From: Xanthobacteraceae bacterium
GTDB lineage: Bacteria > Pseudomonadota > Alphaproteobacteria > Rhizobiales > Xanthobacteraceae
Reading direction: 5' to 3'
NCBI GenBank assembly: GCA_030043285.1
Contig: JASHXZ010000636.1
Coordinates: 1 to 13,990 of the forward strand
Length of the DNA stretch: 13,990 bases
A program made the translations under genes and the position numbers. Within the stretch, counting starts at the first letter, position 1. Every line of letters starts with the position of its first letter. Shown here in pieces: positions 5,904-13,243 of this stretch. The notes under the pieces are model-generated. The model had not been told where the DNA came from. It ran no database searches and saw only the letters and a list, made by a program, of their open reading frames with translations.

Positions 5904-6625
5904 GGAAATGCCTCCAGCAATTGCCCAAAACCTTTGACGGGCTGGCGCACGTGCAGCCGCTTCTGAATTTCCCACACCCGCGCCGGCACCGGATGCACCA
6001 CCGGCACCTGGAGGTCCTGCTCCAGCATGGCGATGATGTGAAGCGTGCGCCAACCGGAGCCGAGCATGTAGATCGCGTCCGCGCCTTTGGCTTTGAGGAA
6101 ATGTTTTTTGATGTGGGCGTAAACCTGCTCGCCCGAGAGCGTCTGCACCTGGTTGAACGGCACGTCGATGCCTTCCATGCCGCGCACTTTGAAACCGGCG
6201 TCGGCAAAATATTTGGCGAACACCGCATTGAGCTTCGGCGGAAAATACGTGGCGCCGACAAAGCTTTTGGCGTGCAGCGCGCGCAGTGCATTCACGTGGT
6301 TCTGCGCCACGCTCATGATCGGCACTTTGTATTTCTTCTCCCAGGCGGCGACGATTTTGGCTTCGCCCTTGCGGCCGAGCACCATGAAGGGCGGCGCCCC
6401 GTGCGGGTGGATGAGGTCGCATTGCTGTTCGGCAAGCACCGCCACCAGCTTCTCGTAATGCGGCATCATGGTCTTGAACTCGTCCTCGGCGCCGCGCCGG
6501 ATGTTCAAGAACAAGGGAATGAGCCCGATGCCTTCGGGCAGCAGCCGGCAGACCTCTTCGGTCACGCCGGGCCGCATGGTCGGATTGATCATGCCAACCA
6601 CGCCGCGCCAGCTTGAGAACGCCAT
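5900..6625 (-). CDS. Asp/Glu racemase / arylmalonate decarboxylase / maleate isomerase-fold protein lacking the catalytic cysteines
   Basis: 241 aa from ATG 6625, chosen for GAAGGA seven bases upstream; the frame continues to a TTG at 6640. The N-terminus SSWRGVVGMINPTMRPGVTEEVCRLLPEGIG (4-34) carries the G-xI-xPT ... EE ... LP.G pattern of the maleate isomerase / arylmalonate decarboxylase branch. A GADAIYMLGSGWRTLHII segment (181-198) matches the second half-site. In active relatives each half contributes a cysteine acid/base near 75 and 190. Here the corresponding segments read DLIHPHGAPP (70-79) and MLGSGW (187-192), and the only cysteines are Cys26 and Cys69, so racemase or isomerase chemistry is unlikely as such. 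A Cys-independent decarboxylase, lyase or binding role is possible. It is coupled to a binding-protein gene. Fold confident, reaction unknown. Confidence 0.82.
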   Translation of the reverse strand: MAFSSWRGVVGMINPTMRPGVTEEVCRLLPEGIGLIPLFLNIRRGAEDEFKTMMPHYEKLVAVLAEQQCDLIHPHGAPPFMVLGRKGEAKIVAAWEKKYKVPIMSVAQNHVNALRALHAKSFVGATYFPPKLNAVFAKYFADAGFKVRGMEGIDVPFNQVQTLSGEQVYAHIKKHFLKAKGADAIYMLGSGWRTLHIIAMLEQDLQVPVVHPVPARVWEIQKRLHVRQPVKGFGQLLEAFP

Positions 6626-6696
6626 AAGATGATCCTTCAATGATGAGGCTGAAGACGCTTGGCCGAGTGTAGCACTGATTGTCTGCCGGTCGGCTG

Positions 6697-6720
6697 CCGC
6701 CAGCGCAGGATTGCTGGCGG
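6697..6720. other. strong intercistronic hairpin
   Basis: A perfect 8-bp stem CCGCCAGC (6697-6704) / GCTGGCGG (6713-6720) with an 8-base loop lies ten bases past the stop of the exported hydrolase (minus strand). No T-run follows, so an intrinsic terminator is unlikely. It may stabilise the upstream mRNA end or aid Rho-dependent termination before the racemase-fold gene. Confidence 0.45.
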
Positions 6721-6729
6721 CCAGGTAGA

Positions 6730-7707
6730 TTATTGCTGCGCACGACGTTGCGAGCCGTGCTGCTTGATGAATGCGATCATGGTGTTGAGCGCCTTCACCG
6801 AGTTCGGCTCGAACGGATGCTCGTTGAGGAAGGTGTGGCGGGCGCCGTCCAGCAAGAGCAGATCAAGGCTGCCGCCGGCCTTGCGGTAATCGGTGGCGAA
6901 GCGTTCGGCGAGTTCGACCGTGGTCCATTGATCCTTCGTGCCCTGAAACACCAGGGCTGGCGGGGTGTAAACCTTCTCGCCGCGCTCGATGATCAGTGCC
7001 GGCGTCGCCTCGATTTGCGTCGCTTCGCTGCCGAAGAATCTGTCGTGATCCTTGGCGAGATCGTCGTTGCCTTTCGCTTTGGCGAGCTTGTAGCGCTCCA
7101 GCGGGAACAACACGCCCCAGCCCGAGACCACGAAGGCGAGCTTGGCGTCCATGTCTGGCGCGTCGGCGAGCGGCAGTGCCCGATAGCGCGGATCGTCAGG
7201 ACGGATCGCCGCCAAAAGAATCTGATGGCCGCCGCTCGATGTGCCATAGGCGCCGACTTGTCCGGCGCTGCTGCCGAACTCGGCGGCATGCGCCTTGAGC
7301 CAGCGGATACCGTAATTGATGTCCTGCAGCGACGCCGGGTAGGGCGCCTCGGGGGCGTTGCGAAAATCGATGGCGAGCACGACGATCCCGGCCTCGGCGA
7401 GATCGAGCGCCGTATTCTGGCCGTCGGTGCGATCCTTCTCGTTCCAGGCGCCGCCATGGACCTGGATCACCGCCGGGAATGGCCCGGTGCCAGCCGGCTG
7501 ATAAAGCCGCGCCAGGCGCTGCTTGCCGCCGACGCTGTGGTAGACGATGTCCTTGACCATGAAGTCATAGGCGCTATCGCCCTGCGCCTGCGCCGAGCCA
7601 AAGGGCAGTGAGGCGAGGGGCAGCATGGCGCCGCCGAGGATCGCGGCGCCTGTTCGCAGAAGCTCGCGTCGTTGCAGAAGCTCGCGTCGATGCAGTGTGG
7701 CCGTCAT
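6730..7707 (-). CDS. exported alpha/beta hydrolase (esterase/lipase, BD-FAE-like)
   Basis: 325 aa from ATG 7707, with GGGAG upstream. The N-terminus has two twin-arginine pairs (Arg7-Arg8 and Arg13-Arg14) within RRELLQ-RRELLR, then a hydrophobic segment and an SAQAQ cleavage region near 39-42, so it is probably exported by the Tat route and acts in the periplasm. Alpha/beta hydrolase landmarks: HGGAW oxyanion-hole motif (84-88), GTSSGG nucleophile elbow (155-160, Ser157), Asp259 in TKDQW and His291 in GARHTF. The HGGxW motif places it with carboxylesterase / feruloyl-esterase-like BD-FAE or kynurenine-formamidase-type enzymes. Substrate unknown. It lies 69 bases downstream of the other hydrolase in the same orientation. 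Confidence 0.9.
   Translation of the reverse strand: MTATLHRRELLQRRELLRTGAAILGGAMLPLASLPFGSAQAQGDSAYDFMVKDIVYHSVGGKQRLARLYQPAGTGPFPAVIQVHGGAWNEKDRTDGQNTALDLAEAGIVVLAIDFRNAPEAPYPASLQDINYGIRWLKAHAAEFGSSAGQVGAYGTSSGGHQILLAAIRPDDPRYRALPLADAPDMDAKLAFVVSGWGVLFPLERYKLAKAKGNDDLAKDHDRFFGSEATQIEATPALIIERGEKVYTPPALVFQGTKDQWTTVELAERFATDYRKAGGSLDLLLLDGARHTFLNEHPFEPNSVKALNTMIAFIKQHGSQRRAQQ
7656..7695. repeat. 18-bp tandem duplication inside the signal-peptide coding region
   Basis: GCAGAAGCTCGCGTCGTT (7656-7673) is followed directly by GCAGAAGCTCGCGTCGAT (7674-7691), 17 of 18 bases identical, and by a further GCAG. The unit adds six codons in frame and duplicates the twin-arginine RRELL segment of the exported hydrolase. 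Confidence 0.9.
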
Positions 7708-7776
7708 GGGAAGCTCCCTTGCGCGTTGGCTTTGTGCTCTGCCCGCACTTCAGCCTAGCGCGAAGCGGCCGAATCT

Positions 7777-8706
7777 TCATCCCCGATAGATCGGCGTGGG
7801 CTGCGTGAAGAAGCTCAAGAGGATGTGGTAGACCAGCATGTAATTCTTCTGCTGGAAGCTGGCATGCGAGATGCCGGGCATGACGGCGAAATGCTTGTCG
7901 GGATTCGGCAGGCGCGCGAAGAACGCCACGAGATCGGCAAAGCCGGCGATGCCGTCCCACTGGCCGCGCATGATCAGCGTCGGCACGCTGATCTTTTCCG
8001 GGTCAACCACCGGCAGGTGCGCGCACATATCGACGTAGGTGCCGGTCGGCACCGAGGTGTCGAGCGCGACCACGGCGTCGGCGAAGGCATCGATGACGCG
8101 TTCCTCGGCGGTGCCGGGATGATCGCGGTCGAAGATCGAATGGATGAACGCCTTGTCGATCGGCCGCCGGTTCTTGGCGGCAAATTCCGGCAGCTTCTTG
8201 CGACGCTCGGCGAGTGTCGGCGAGCCTTCGCCGGTCCACACCATGGCATCGAGCGCAAGGCGTGCGACCAGCGCCGGGTGGCGCTGCGCGAACAGCGCGG
8301 CGCGCAGCGCGCCCGACGAAATGCCGTAGACCAGAAACGGCCGGTTGCCGCGCAGTTTTTGGATATAAGTCGCAGCGGCGAGACAATCGTCGGCGCCTTG
8401 CGCGATCGGTGCGTTGTTGTCGCGATCTTTGGTGGAGCGGCCGTAACCCTCCATGTCGACGCACCAGCAGTCGAAGTTTTTCCTGGCGAAGAAATCCATC
8501 ACTGACGAATCGGGCCGGCCCGGCACCTGCAGATCGAAGGTCGGCTGCGCGGCCATCGAGGAGCCGTGCACCAGCAAGACAGTGCCCGCCGTCGTCTTCA
8601 GATCGGCGGCGTATTTCTCGAACAGAAAGAGCTTCACTCCGCCAGGTTTCTCGGTCCAATGCTCTTCGCTTTTGACGGCGGCGTTCTGCGTGGCGACATC
8701 GTTCAT
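7777..8706 (-). CDS. alpha/beta hydrolase (cytoplasmic)
   Basis: 309 aa from ATG 8706, preceded by AGGTGA. No signal peptide. The alpha/beta hydrolase fold-1 layout is clear: HGSSM (47-51) as oxyanion hole, DMEGYGRS (84-91), GISSGA (128-133) with nucleophile Ser130, then a cap region, GQWDG with Asp251, and GISHASF with His281. The complete Ser-Asp-His triad suggests an active esterase, C-C hydrolase or haloalkane/lactone-type hydrolase; the substrate cannot be read. A REP-like palindrome separates it from the upstream TctC-like gene, so it may have its own promoter or mRNA end. The next gene downstream is the exported hydrolase, 69 bases away. Confidence 0.9.
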   Translation of the reverse strand: MNDVATQNAAVKSEEHWTEKPGGVKLFLFEKYAADLKTTAGTVLLVHGSSMAAQPTFDLQVPGRPDSSVMDFFARKNFDCWCVDMEGYGRSTKDRDNNAPIAQGADDCLAAATYIQKLRGNRPFLVYGISSGALRAALFAQRHPALVARLALDAMVWTGEGSPTLAERRKKLPEFAAKNRRPIDKAFIHSIFDRDHPGTAEERVIDAFADAVVALDTSVPTGTYVDMCAHLPVVDPEKISVPTLIMRGQWDGIAGFADLVAFFARLPNPDKHFAVMPGISHASFQQKNYMLVYHILLSFFTQPTPIYRG

Positions 8707-8752
8707 GGCTCACCTATGAAATATGCATTTGCCCCGAGGTCATTGCCAAAGT

Positions 8753-8780
8753 GTCATTGCGAGCGAAGCGAAGCAATCCA
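8753..8780. repeat. REP-like dispersed palindrome
   Basis: The segment opens GTCATTGCGAGCGAAGCG and continues AAGCAATCCA, with ATTGC and GCAAT as its outer arms and an internal GCGAA tandem. It matches, from memory, a repeat seen in intergenic regions of Bradyrhizobium and related genomes. A second GTCATTGC lies just upstream (8739-8746). It sits between the TctC-like gene ending at 8809 and the hydrolase starting at 8706. Only one copy is in the window. Confidence 0.6.
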
Positions 8781-8808
8781 GGTACCCCCTTCCTCGCCAT
8801 GATGGAGA

Positions 8809-9801
8809 CTAATGAATGAGCGCGATGTGATTGGCCTTGATCACCTTGGCCCATTTGTCGACTTGCGCCTGCATGAAGGCGGCGAATTGCGGCTGCGTCA
8901 TCACCATCGGCGTTGCGCCTTGTGCCTGCCACGACGCTTTGATGTCGGGCCGGCTCAGAATTGCGGTGATGGTGCGGCTGAGAGTGTCGATGATTGGCTG
9001 CGGCGTGCCCTTCGGCACCATGAAGCCGTTCCACTGGCTGAACTGAAAGCCGGGAACGCCGGCCTCGGCGATGGTCGGCACGTCCGGCAGAATGGGCGAG
9101 CGCTTGAGCCCGCTGGTGCCGAGTGCGCGCACCATATGGGCCTTGACCATCGGTGCCATGGTCGGAATGGAATCGAACAGCATCTGGATCTGGCCGCTCA
9201 ATATATCGGTGCGCATGCCGGTCGAACCCTTGTAGGGGACGTGCACGATGTCGATGCCGGTCATCGATTTCAGGAGTTCGGCGGCCATGTGGTAATTCGA
9301 ACCCGGCCCGGACGAGCCGAAATTGATGGTGCCCGGCTTGGCCCGCGCCAGCGCCAAAAACTCGGCCAGATTTTTGGCCGGCACCGACGGGTGCACGACC
9401 AGGACCATATCGTTCTCCATCAACGGCGCGACCGGCACGAGGTCGCGCAACAGGCTGTACGGCTTGTTTTCGTAAAGCGTCTCGTTGACCGTCTGGGTGC
9501 TGCTCGCCATGAGCAGCGTGTAGCCGTCCGGCGCCGCGTGCGCGACGAGCTCGGTGCCAATCGTGGTGCCGGCGCCCGGCCGGTTCTCCATGACGAACGG
9601 CTGGTGCAGCGCCTTGCGTAATTCCTCGCCGATGTCGCGGGTATAGACGTCGGTCGGGCCGCCGGCGCCGAACGGCACGATTATTTTGACCGGCCGCGAC
9701 GGATAATCGTCGGCCCGGCTCGGCGGAGCGGCGAACAGGAAGGCGGCCGCGGCGGCCAACACGATGAACGCAAGTGGTAAGCGAACTAACAAGCGAGACA
9801 T
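8809..9801 (-). CDS. Bug/TctC family tripartite tricarboxylate-type periplasmic binding protein
   Basis: 330 aa from ATG 9801, which gives a standard signal peptide (MSRLLVRLPLAFIVLAAAAA..., cleavage after PSRA, residue 30). An in-frame ATG at 9840 would add a very basic stretch (RKKLKKKRGN), and a TTG at 9855 overlaps the upstream stop as TTGA, so the start is not certain; none has a strong ribosome binding site. Family features: YPSRPVKIIVPFGAGGPTDVYTRDI (33-57), ENRPGAGTTIGTELVA, APDGYTLL, VPYKGSTGMRTDILSGQIQM and LPDVPTIAEAG. The two-domain Venus-flytrap protein would bind a small carboxylate in the periplasm. No TctA/TctB membrane gene is nearby. Ligand unknown. Confidence 0.92.
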   Translation of the reverse strand: MSRLLVRLPLAFIVLAAAAAFLFAAPPSRADDYPSRPVKIIVPFGAGGPTDVYTRDIGEELRKALHQPFVMENRPGAGTTIGTELVAHAAPDGYTLLMASSTQTVNETLYENKPYSLLRDLVPVAPLMENDMVLVVHPSVPAKNLAEFLALARAKPGTINFGSSGPGSNYHMAAELLKSMTGIDIVHVPYKGSTGMRTDILSGQIQMLFDSIPTMAPMVKAHMVRALGTSGLKRSPILPDVPTIAEAGVPGFQFSQWNGFMVPKGTPQPIIDTLSRTITAILSRPDIKASWQAQGATPMVMTQPQFAAFMQAQVDKWAKVIKANHIALIH

Positions 9802-9851
9802 TTGTGTATTTCCGCGCTTCTTTTTCAATTTCTTGCGCATTCGGCGTTTCT

Positions 9852-10847
9852 TCAATTGAGCGTCACGCCGGTGACGCGAAGGACATCGCCCCAGCGCTGG
9901 TATTGCTGTGCGATGAAGTCGGCAAATTCCTTGACCGAATGCGGCTCCGGAATACCGCCGAGGCGCCTGATTTTTTCCTGCATTTCCGGTGTCGCCAGCC
10001 CCTGGTTCACCACCGCGTTGATCTTGTCGATGATAGGTGCCGGTGTGCCGGCCGGCGCCACGATCGCTTGCCAGGAATCCGGTGGCATGCCGCGATAGCC
10101 GAGTTCGTCCATGGTCGGCACGTCAGGCAGTTCCGGAATGCGGTGCGCCGCCGTTACCGCCAGCGCCCGCAATTGGCCGGACTTGATCAGCGGCACCATG
10201 GCGGTGGTGCCTTCGAAGGTCATGTTCATCTGTCCGGCCAGCACGTCGGTGGTCGCCTGGGAGGCGGATTTATACGGCACGAACACGATATTGGCGCCGG
10301 TGATGTGCTTGAACATTTCGCCGCACAGATGCGGCGGCGTGCCGATCACCGCGCCATAGTTCAATTTGCCCGGATTGGCCTTGGCGTAGGCGACCAGTTC
10401 CTTGACGCTGTGCGCCGGAACCGACTTGTGGATCGCCAGCACCAGCGGCGCCGAGGAGACGAGCGCCACCGCGGCAAACTCCTTCAACGGGTTGATGCCG
10501 GCGTTTTTATACAGCTGCGGGCTTATCGACAGCGACCCCGCCGTGCCGGCCAACAACGTGTAGCCGTCCGGCGGCGAGGTGGCGACGGCGCGGGCTGCCA
10601 GCGTGCCGCCGGCGCCGACGTGGTTCTCGACCACCACCGGCCCGAGGTGCTCGGAGAGATACGCGCCGATGATGCGCGCGGCCACGTCCGGCGGACCGCC
10701 CGGCCCAAACGGCACGATCAGCTTGATCGGGTGATCGGGAAAGTTTTCGGCGGCGGCCGGCAGCGCTGTAGTTAGCGCAAGCGCGCCCGCCAGTGCCGCG
10801 ATCAGGCGCGGGCGCAAACCGTGTCGCCGTGCGGCCGTGTGCTGCAT
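9852..10847 (-). CDS. Bug/TctC family tripartite tricarboxylate-type periplasmic binding protein
   Basis: 331 aa from ATG 10847, chosen over the adjacent in-frame GTG (10850) because GGGAGG then has proper spacing. The signal peptide spans about 1-34 (basic start, LIAALAGALALTTALPAAA). Then FPDHPIKLIVPFGPGGPPDVAARII (36-60), VVENHVGAGGTLAARAVA, PPDGYTLL, VPYKSASQATTDVLAGQMNMTFEG and LPDVPTMDELG, all typical of Bug proteins. It is the first gene of the minus-strand cluster and follows a plausible promoter at 10878-10908, with a short leader. It is clearly paralogous to, but not a recent copy of, the next gene. Ligand unknown. Confidence 0.93.
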   Translation of the reverse strand: MQHTAARRHGLRPRLIAALAGALALTTALPAAAENFPDHPIKLIVPFGPGGPPDVAARIIGAYLSEHLGPVVVENHVGAGGTLAARAVATSPPDGYTLLAGTAGSLSISPQLYKNAGINPLKEFAAVALVSSAPLVLAIHKSVPAHSVKELVAYAKANPGKLNYGAVIGTPPHLCGEMFKHITGANIVFVPYKSASQATTDVLAGQMNMTFEGTTAMVPLIKSGQLRALAVTAAHRIPELPDVPTMDELGYRGMPPDSWQAIVAPAGTPAPIIDKINAVVNQGLATPEMQEKIRRLGGIPEPHSVKEFADFIAQQYQRWGDVLRVTGVTLN

Positions 10848-11225
10848 CACTTTCCTCCCGGCGTAACTCAGACCGGGATCGTAACATTTCGGTTGGCGAT
10901 GGCGTCAATGCCGAGGACCGGCGCATGGCGCCGCAGGTTGATTCGACCCATCGCGCCTGCGCAGCAAGACGGCCGCCGGCTGTGCGGTGTGCGATCATGT
11001 TTATATGTCATGGATGGCGCTTGTTCCGTGCCTTGCACCTTGCGGTGCGCTGCGGTAAGGGTCGCCGCGTTCGATTTGCACCGCGAATCTGCCGATTTTG
11101 CGGGCAAATCAGTCGCCCTCCGCACCCCTGATGCGCCCCGCACGGGAGGGAGGGACCGTTGCGGAAGGCCGCGGCGTTGAACAAGTTAATGGCGTAGCGG
11201 AGTTCGTTGCTCGGAAGGACTGCCG
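10848..11225. other. divergent spacer between the TctC cluster and nuoA
   Basis: About 378 bases with no convincing gene; the frames present are short and lack ribosome binding sites or protein-like composition. Contents seen: the candidate minus-strand promoter, a GGCGC-ATG-GCGCC hairpin (10920-10932), a GCACC-TTGC-GGTGC hairpin (11035-11048), and the nuoA ribosome binding site. TTGCAC (11034-11039 region) with TAAGGG 17 bases later is a very weak candidate for the nuo promoter; no strong one is visible. Confidence 0.5.
10878..10908 (-). promoter_or_regulatory. candidate promoter of the minus-strand TctC/hydrolase cluster
   Basis: On the minus strand TTGACG (10908-10903) is followed after 19 bases by TACGAT (10883-10878), or after 18 by TTACGA. 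That puts transcription start about 25 bases before the first TctC-like ATG, with the ribosome binding site in between. The -35 matches 5 of 6 consensus bases; the -10 and the spacing are weaker. Confidence 0.42.
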
Positions 11226-11603
11226 ATGAGTGAGGCGATGAATCACTTGCTGCTGGATTACCTGCCGCTCATCATCTTTGTCGGCGTGTCGGCGGCGATC
11301 GCGCTGGCGCTGCTCGTCTCGGCCTTCGTGCTCGCCTACAAGCAGCCCGATCCGGAGAAGCTCTCGGCCTACGAGTGCGGTTTCAACGCCTTCGACGACG
11401 CCCGCATGAAATTCGACGTGCGGTTCTACCTGGTGGCGATCCTTTTCATCATCTTCGATCTGGAAGTGACGTTCCTGTTTCCCTGGGCGGCGACATTCGG
11501 GCGGATCGGCGCCTTCGGCTTCTGGGCGATGATGATTTTCCTTGCCGTGCTGACGATCGGTTTTATCTATGAATGGAAGAAGGGAGCGCTCGAATGGGAT
11601 TGA
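11226..11603 (+). CDS. nuoA: NADH:quinone oxidoreductase subunit A
   Basis: 125 aa, standard length, from ATG 11226 with GGAAGGA upstream. It is a membrane subunit of complex I with three transmembrane helices at about 13-37, 67-87 and 96-115. The cytoplasmic loop carries the conserved [25 protein letters not shown] (47-71), whose Cys51 is the residue that becomes accessible in the deactive state of mitochondrial ND3. Acidic residues Asp78 and Glu80 in IIFDLEV are also conserved. NuoA helps form the quinone-channel/membrane-arm junction. It is the first gene of the nuo operon and overlaps nuoB by ten bases. Confidence 0.98.
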   Translation: MSEAMNHLLLDYLPLIIFVGVSAAIALALLVSAFVLAYKQPDPEKLSAYECGFNAFDDARMKFDVRFYLVAILFIIFDLEVTFLFPWAATFGRIGAFGFWAMMIFLAVLTIGFIYEWKKGALEWD

Positions 11604-12166
11604 GCGAACCCGCCGTCGCCGTACCGCCGCGGGGCGTGCTTGACCCACGGACCGGTAAACCAGTCGGCGCCGACGATCCGTTTTTCTCCGAGGTGAACGC
11701 CGAGCTCACCGACAAGGGCTTTCTTGTCGCTGCCGCCGACGACCTGATTGCCTGGGCGCGCACCGGCTCGCTGATGTGGATGACGTTCGGGCTCGCCTGC
11801 TGCGCCATCGAAATGATGCAGGTGTCGATGCCGCGCTACGACGTCGAGCGCTTCGGTTTCGCGCCTCGCGCCTCGCCGCGCCAGTCTGATGTGATGATCG
11901 TCGCCGGCACGTTGTGCAACAAGATGGCGCCGGCGCTGCGCAAGGTCTACGACCAGATGCCGGAGCCGCGCTACGTCATCTCGATGGGCTCATGCGCCAA
12001 CGGCGGCGGCTATTACCATTTTTCGTATTCGGTGGTGCGCGGCTGCGACCGCGTGGTGCCGGTTGACATCTATGTGCCGGGCTGCCCGCCGAGCGCCGAG
12101 GCGCTGCTCTACGGCGTGCTGCTCCTGCAGAAGAAGATCCGCCGCACTTCGACCATCGAACGCTGA
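11594..12166 (+). CDS. nuoB: NADH:quinone oxidoreductase subunit B (N2 cluster)
   Basis: 190 aa from ATG 11594, which lies inside the nuoA 3' end behind AAGAAGGGAG; an in-frame ATG at 11573 lies deeper inside nuoA and is less likely. The ligands of the terminal [4Fe-4S] cluster N2 are visible: tandem Cys69-Cys70 in [10 protein letters not shown], Cys134 in MGSCANGGG and Cys164 in [10 protein letters not shown]. The [25 protein letters not shown] segment is also family-typical. N2 passes electrons to quinone at the NuoB/NuoD interface, on the cytoplasmic side of the membrane. Translation is probably coupled to nuoA. Confidence 0.98.
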   Translation: MGLSEPAVAVPPRGVLDPRTGKPVGADDPFFSEVNAELTDKGFLVAAADDLIAWARTGSLMWMTFGLACCAIEMMQVSMPRYDVERFGFAPRASPRQSDVMIVAGTLCNKMAPALRKVYDQMPEPRYVISMGSCANGGGYYHFSYSVVRGCDRVVPVDIYVPGCPPSAEALLYGVLLLQKKIRRTSTIER

Positions 12167-12168
12167 TC

Positions 12169-12792
12169 ATGAACGAGACGCTCGACACGCTCGGCCGGAC
12201 CATTGCTGCCGCGCTGCCCAACGCGGTCGCCGGCTACAGCATCGATTTTCACGAGCTGAACGTCACCGCGAATGCGGCCGACATCGTCGCGGTGATGCGC
12301 TTCTTGCGCGACGACCCGCGCTGCCAGTTCTGGTGCATCATCGATATCACCGCCGTCGACTGGCCGAGCCGCGAGCGGCGTTTCGACGTGGTCTACCACC
12401 TGCTGTCGCCCAAGCATAACGTGCGCATCCGCGTGAAGGCCGAGGCCGGCGAGAACACGGCGGTGCCGTCGATCATCGACGTTTATCCCGGCGCCGACTG
12501 GTTCGAGCGCGAGGTGTTCGATCTCTACGGCATCGTGTTCAACGGCCATCCGGACCTGCGCCGCATCCTGACCGATTACGGTTTCGAAGGTCATCCGCTG
12601 CGCAAGGATTTTCCGCTGACCGGATTTGTCGAGGTGCGCTACGACGACGAGCTCAAGCGTGTCGTCTACGAACCGGTGCGGCTCACCCAGGAATTCCGCA
12701 ACTTCGACTTTTTGTCGCCGTGGGAAGGCACCGACTACGTTTTGCCCGGCGACGAGAAGGCGACAAAGCCGAGCGGCGGGCAGGGGAGTTGA
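12169..12792 (+). CDS. nuoC: NADH:quinone oxidoreductase subunit C (30 kDa)
   Basis: 207 aa from ATG 12169, two bases after the nuoB stop. The 30-kDa subunit signature is intact: [29 protein letters not shown] (106-134), including ERExxDLYG, then [12 protein letters not shown] (141-152). NuoC is a peripheral-arm subunit without cofactors that packs against NuoD. It is a separate gene, not a NuoCD fusion as in E. coli, which fits Alphaproteobacteria. The C-terminal tail ([12 protein letters not shown]) is low complexity. The next start lies one base after its stop. Confidence 0.98.
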   Translation: MNETLDTLGRTIAAALPNAVAGYSIDFHELNVTANAADIVAVMRFLRDDPRCQFWCIIDITAVDWPSRERRFDVVYHLLSPKHNVRIRVKAEAGENTAVPSIIDVYPGADWFEREVFDLYGIVFNGHPDLRRILTDYGFEGHPLRKDFPLTGFVEVRYDDELKRVVYEPVRLTQEFRNFDFLSPWEGTDYVLPGDEKATKPSGGQGS

Positions 12793-12793
12793 G

Positions 12794-13240
12794 ATGAAGC
12801 CGACGCTCAAGCCCGGGCTCACCCACCGCTTCGCCTACCAGGTGCCGGAGAACAAGACGGTGCCGTATACCTATCCGGAGTCTGCGGAAATCTCCGCAAT
12901 GCCGAAAGTGTTCGCCACCGGGTTCATGATCGTGCTGATGGAATGGACCTGCACGCAGCTGCTGGCGCCGTATCTCGATGCGGGCGAAGGCAGCCTGGGC
13001 GTCCATGTCGACGTCAGTCACCTCGCGGCTACGCTGCCGGGGATGACGGTGACGGTCGATGTCGAACTGGCTCAGATCGTCGGCAACCGCGTCGCCTTCA
13101 AGGTCAAGGCGCACGACGGCATCGACCTTATCGGGGAAGGCCGTCACGAACGCTTCGTGGTCGCCTGGGACAAATTCAACGCGCGCGTCGCCGCCAAAGC
13201 CAAAAAGGCGACAGAGCTGCAGATGGCGACGAGCGGATAG
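12794..13240 (+). CDS. FlK-like hot-dog fold acyl-CoA thioesterase within the nuo operon
   Basis: 148 aa from ATG 12794, with GGGGAG five bases upstream, one base after nuoC. Residues 8-135 match the fluoroacetyl-CoA thioesterase (FlK) family along their length: KTVPYTYPES (21-30), MPKVFATGFMIVLMEWTC (36-53), GEGSLGVHVDVSHLAATLPGMTVTV (64-88), AHDGIDLIGEGRHERFVV and FNARVAAK. The catalytic residues known for FlK fall at identical numbers: Thr42, Glu50 and His76. The FlK lid phenylalanines 33 and 36 are Ile33 and Met36 here, so fluoroacetyl-CoA specificity is not expected; hydrolysis of another acyl-CoA in the cytoplasm is inferred. It has no known complex I role. Spacing (three bases to nuoD) shows it is co-transcribed and perhaps co-translated with nuo genes. 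Confidence 0.9.
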   Translation: MKPTLKPGLTHRFAYQVPENKTVPYTYPESAEISAMPKVFATGFMIVLMEWTCTQLLAPYLDAGEGSLGVHVDVSHLAATLPGMTVTVDVELAQIVGNRVAFKVKAHDGIDLIGEGRHERFVVAWDKFNARVAAKAKKATELQMATSG

Positions 13241-13243
13241 CGC

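Noticed and set aside
4854..6743. A single long minus-strand frame that would fuse an N-terminal extension to the third TctC-like protein.
   Set aside because: Its first half is the wrong frame of the racemase-fold gene. The signal peptide, GGAGG site and GTGA overlap place the real start at 5903.
4104..10850. An integrative element inserted at tRNA-Asp.
   Set aside because: No integrase gene and no second copy of the tRNA 3' end were found near the other side of the cluster.
10868..11143. A 91-codon minus-strand frame in the spacer before nuoA.
   Set aside because: No ribosome binding site, no protein-like pattern, and it overlaps the candidate cluster promoter.
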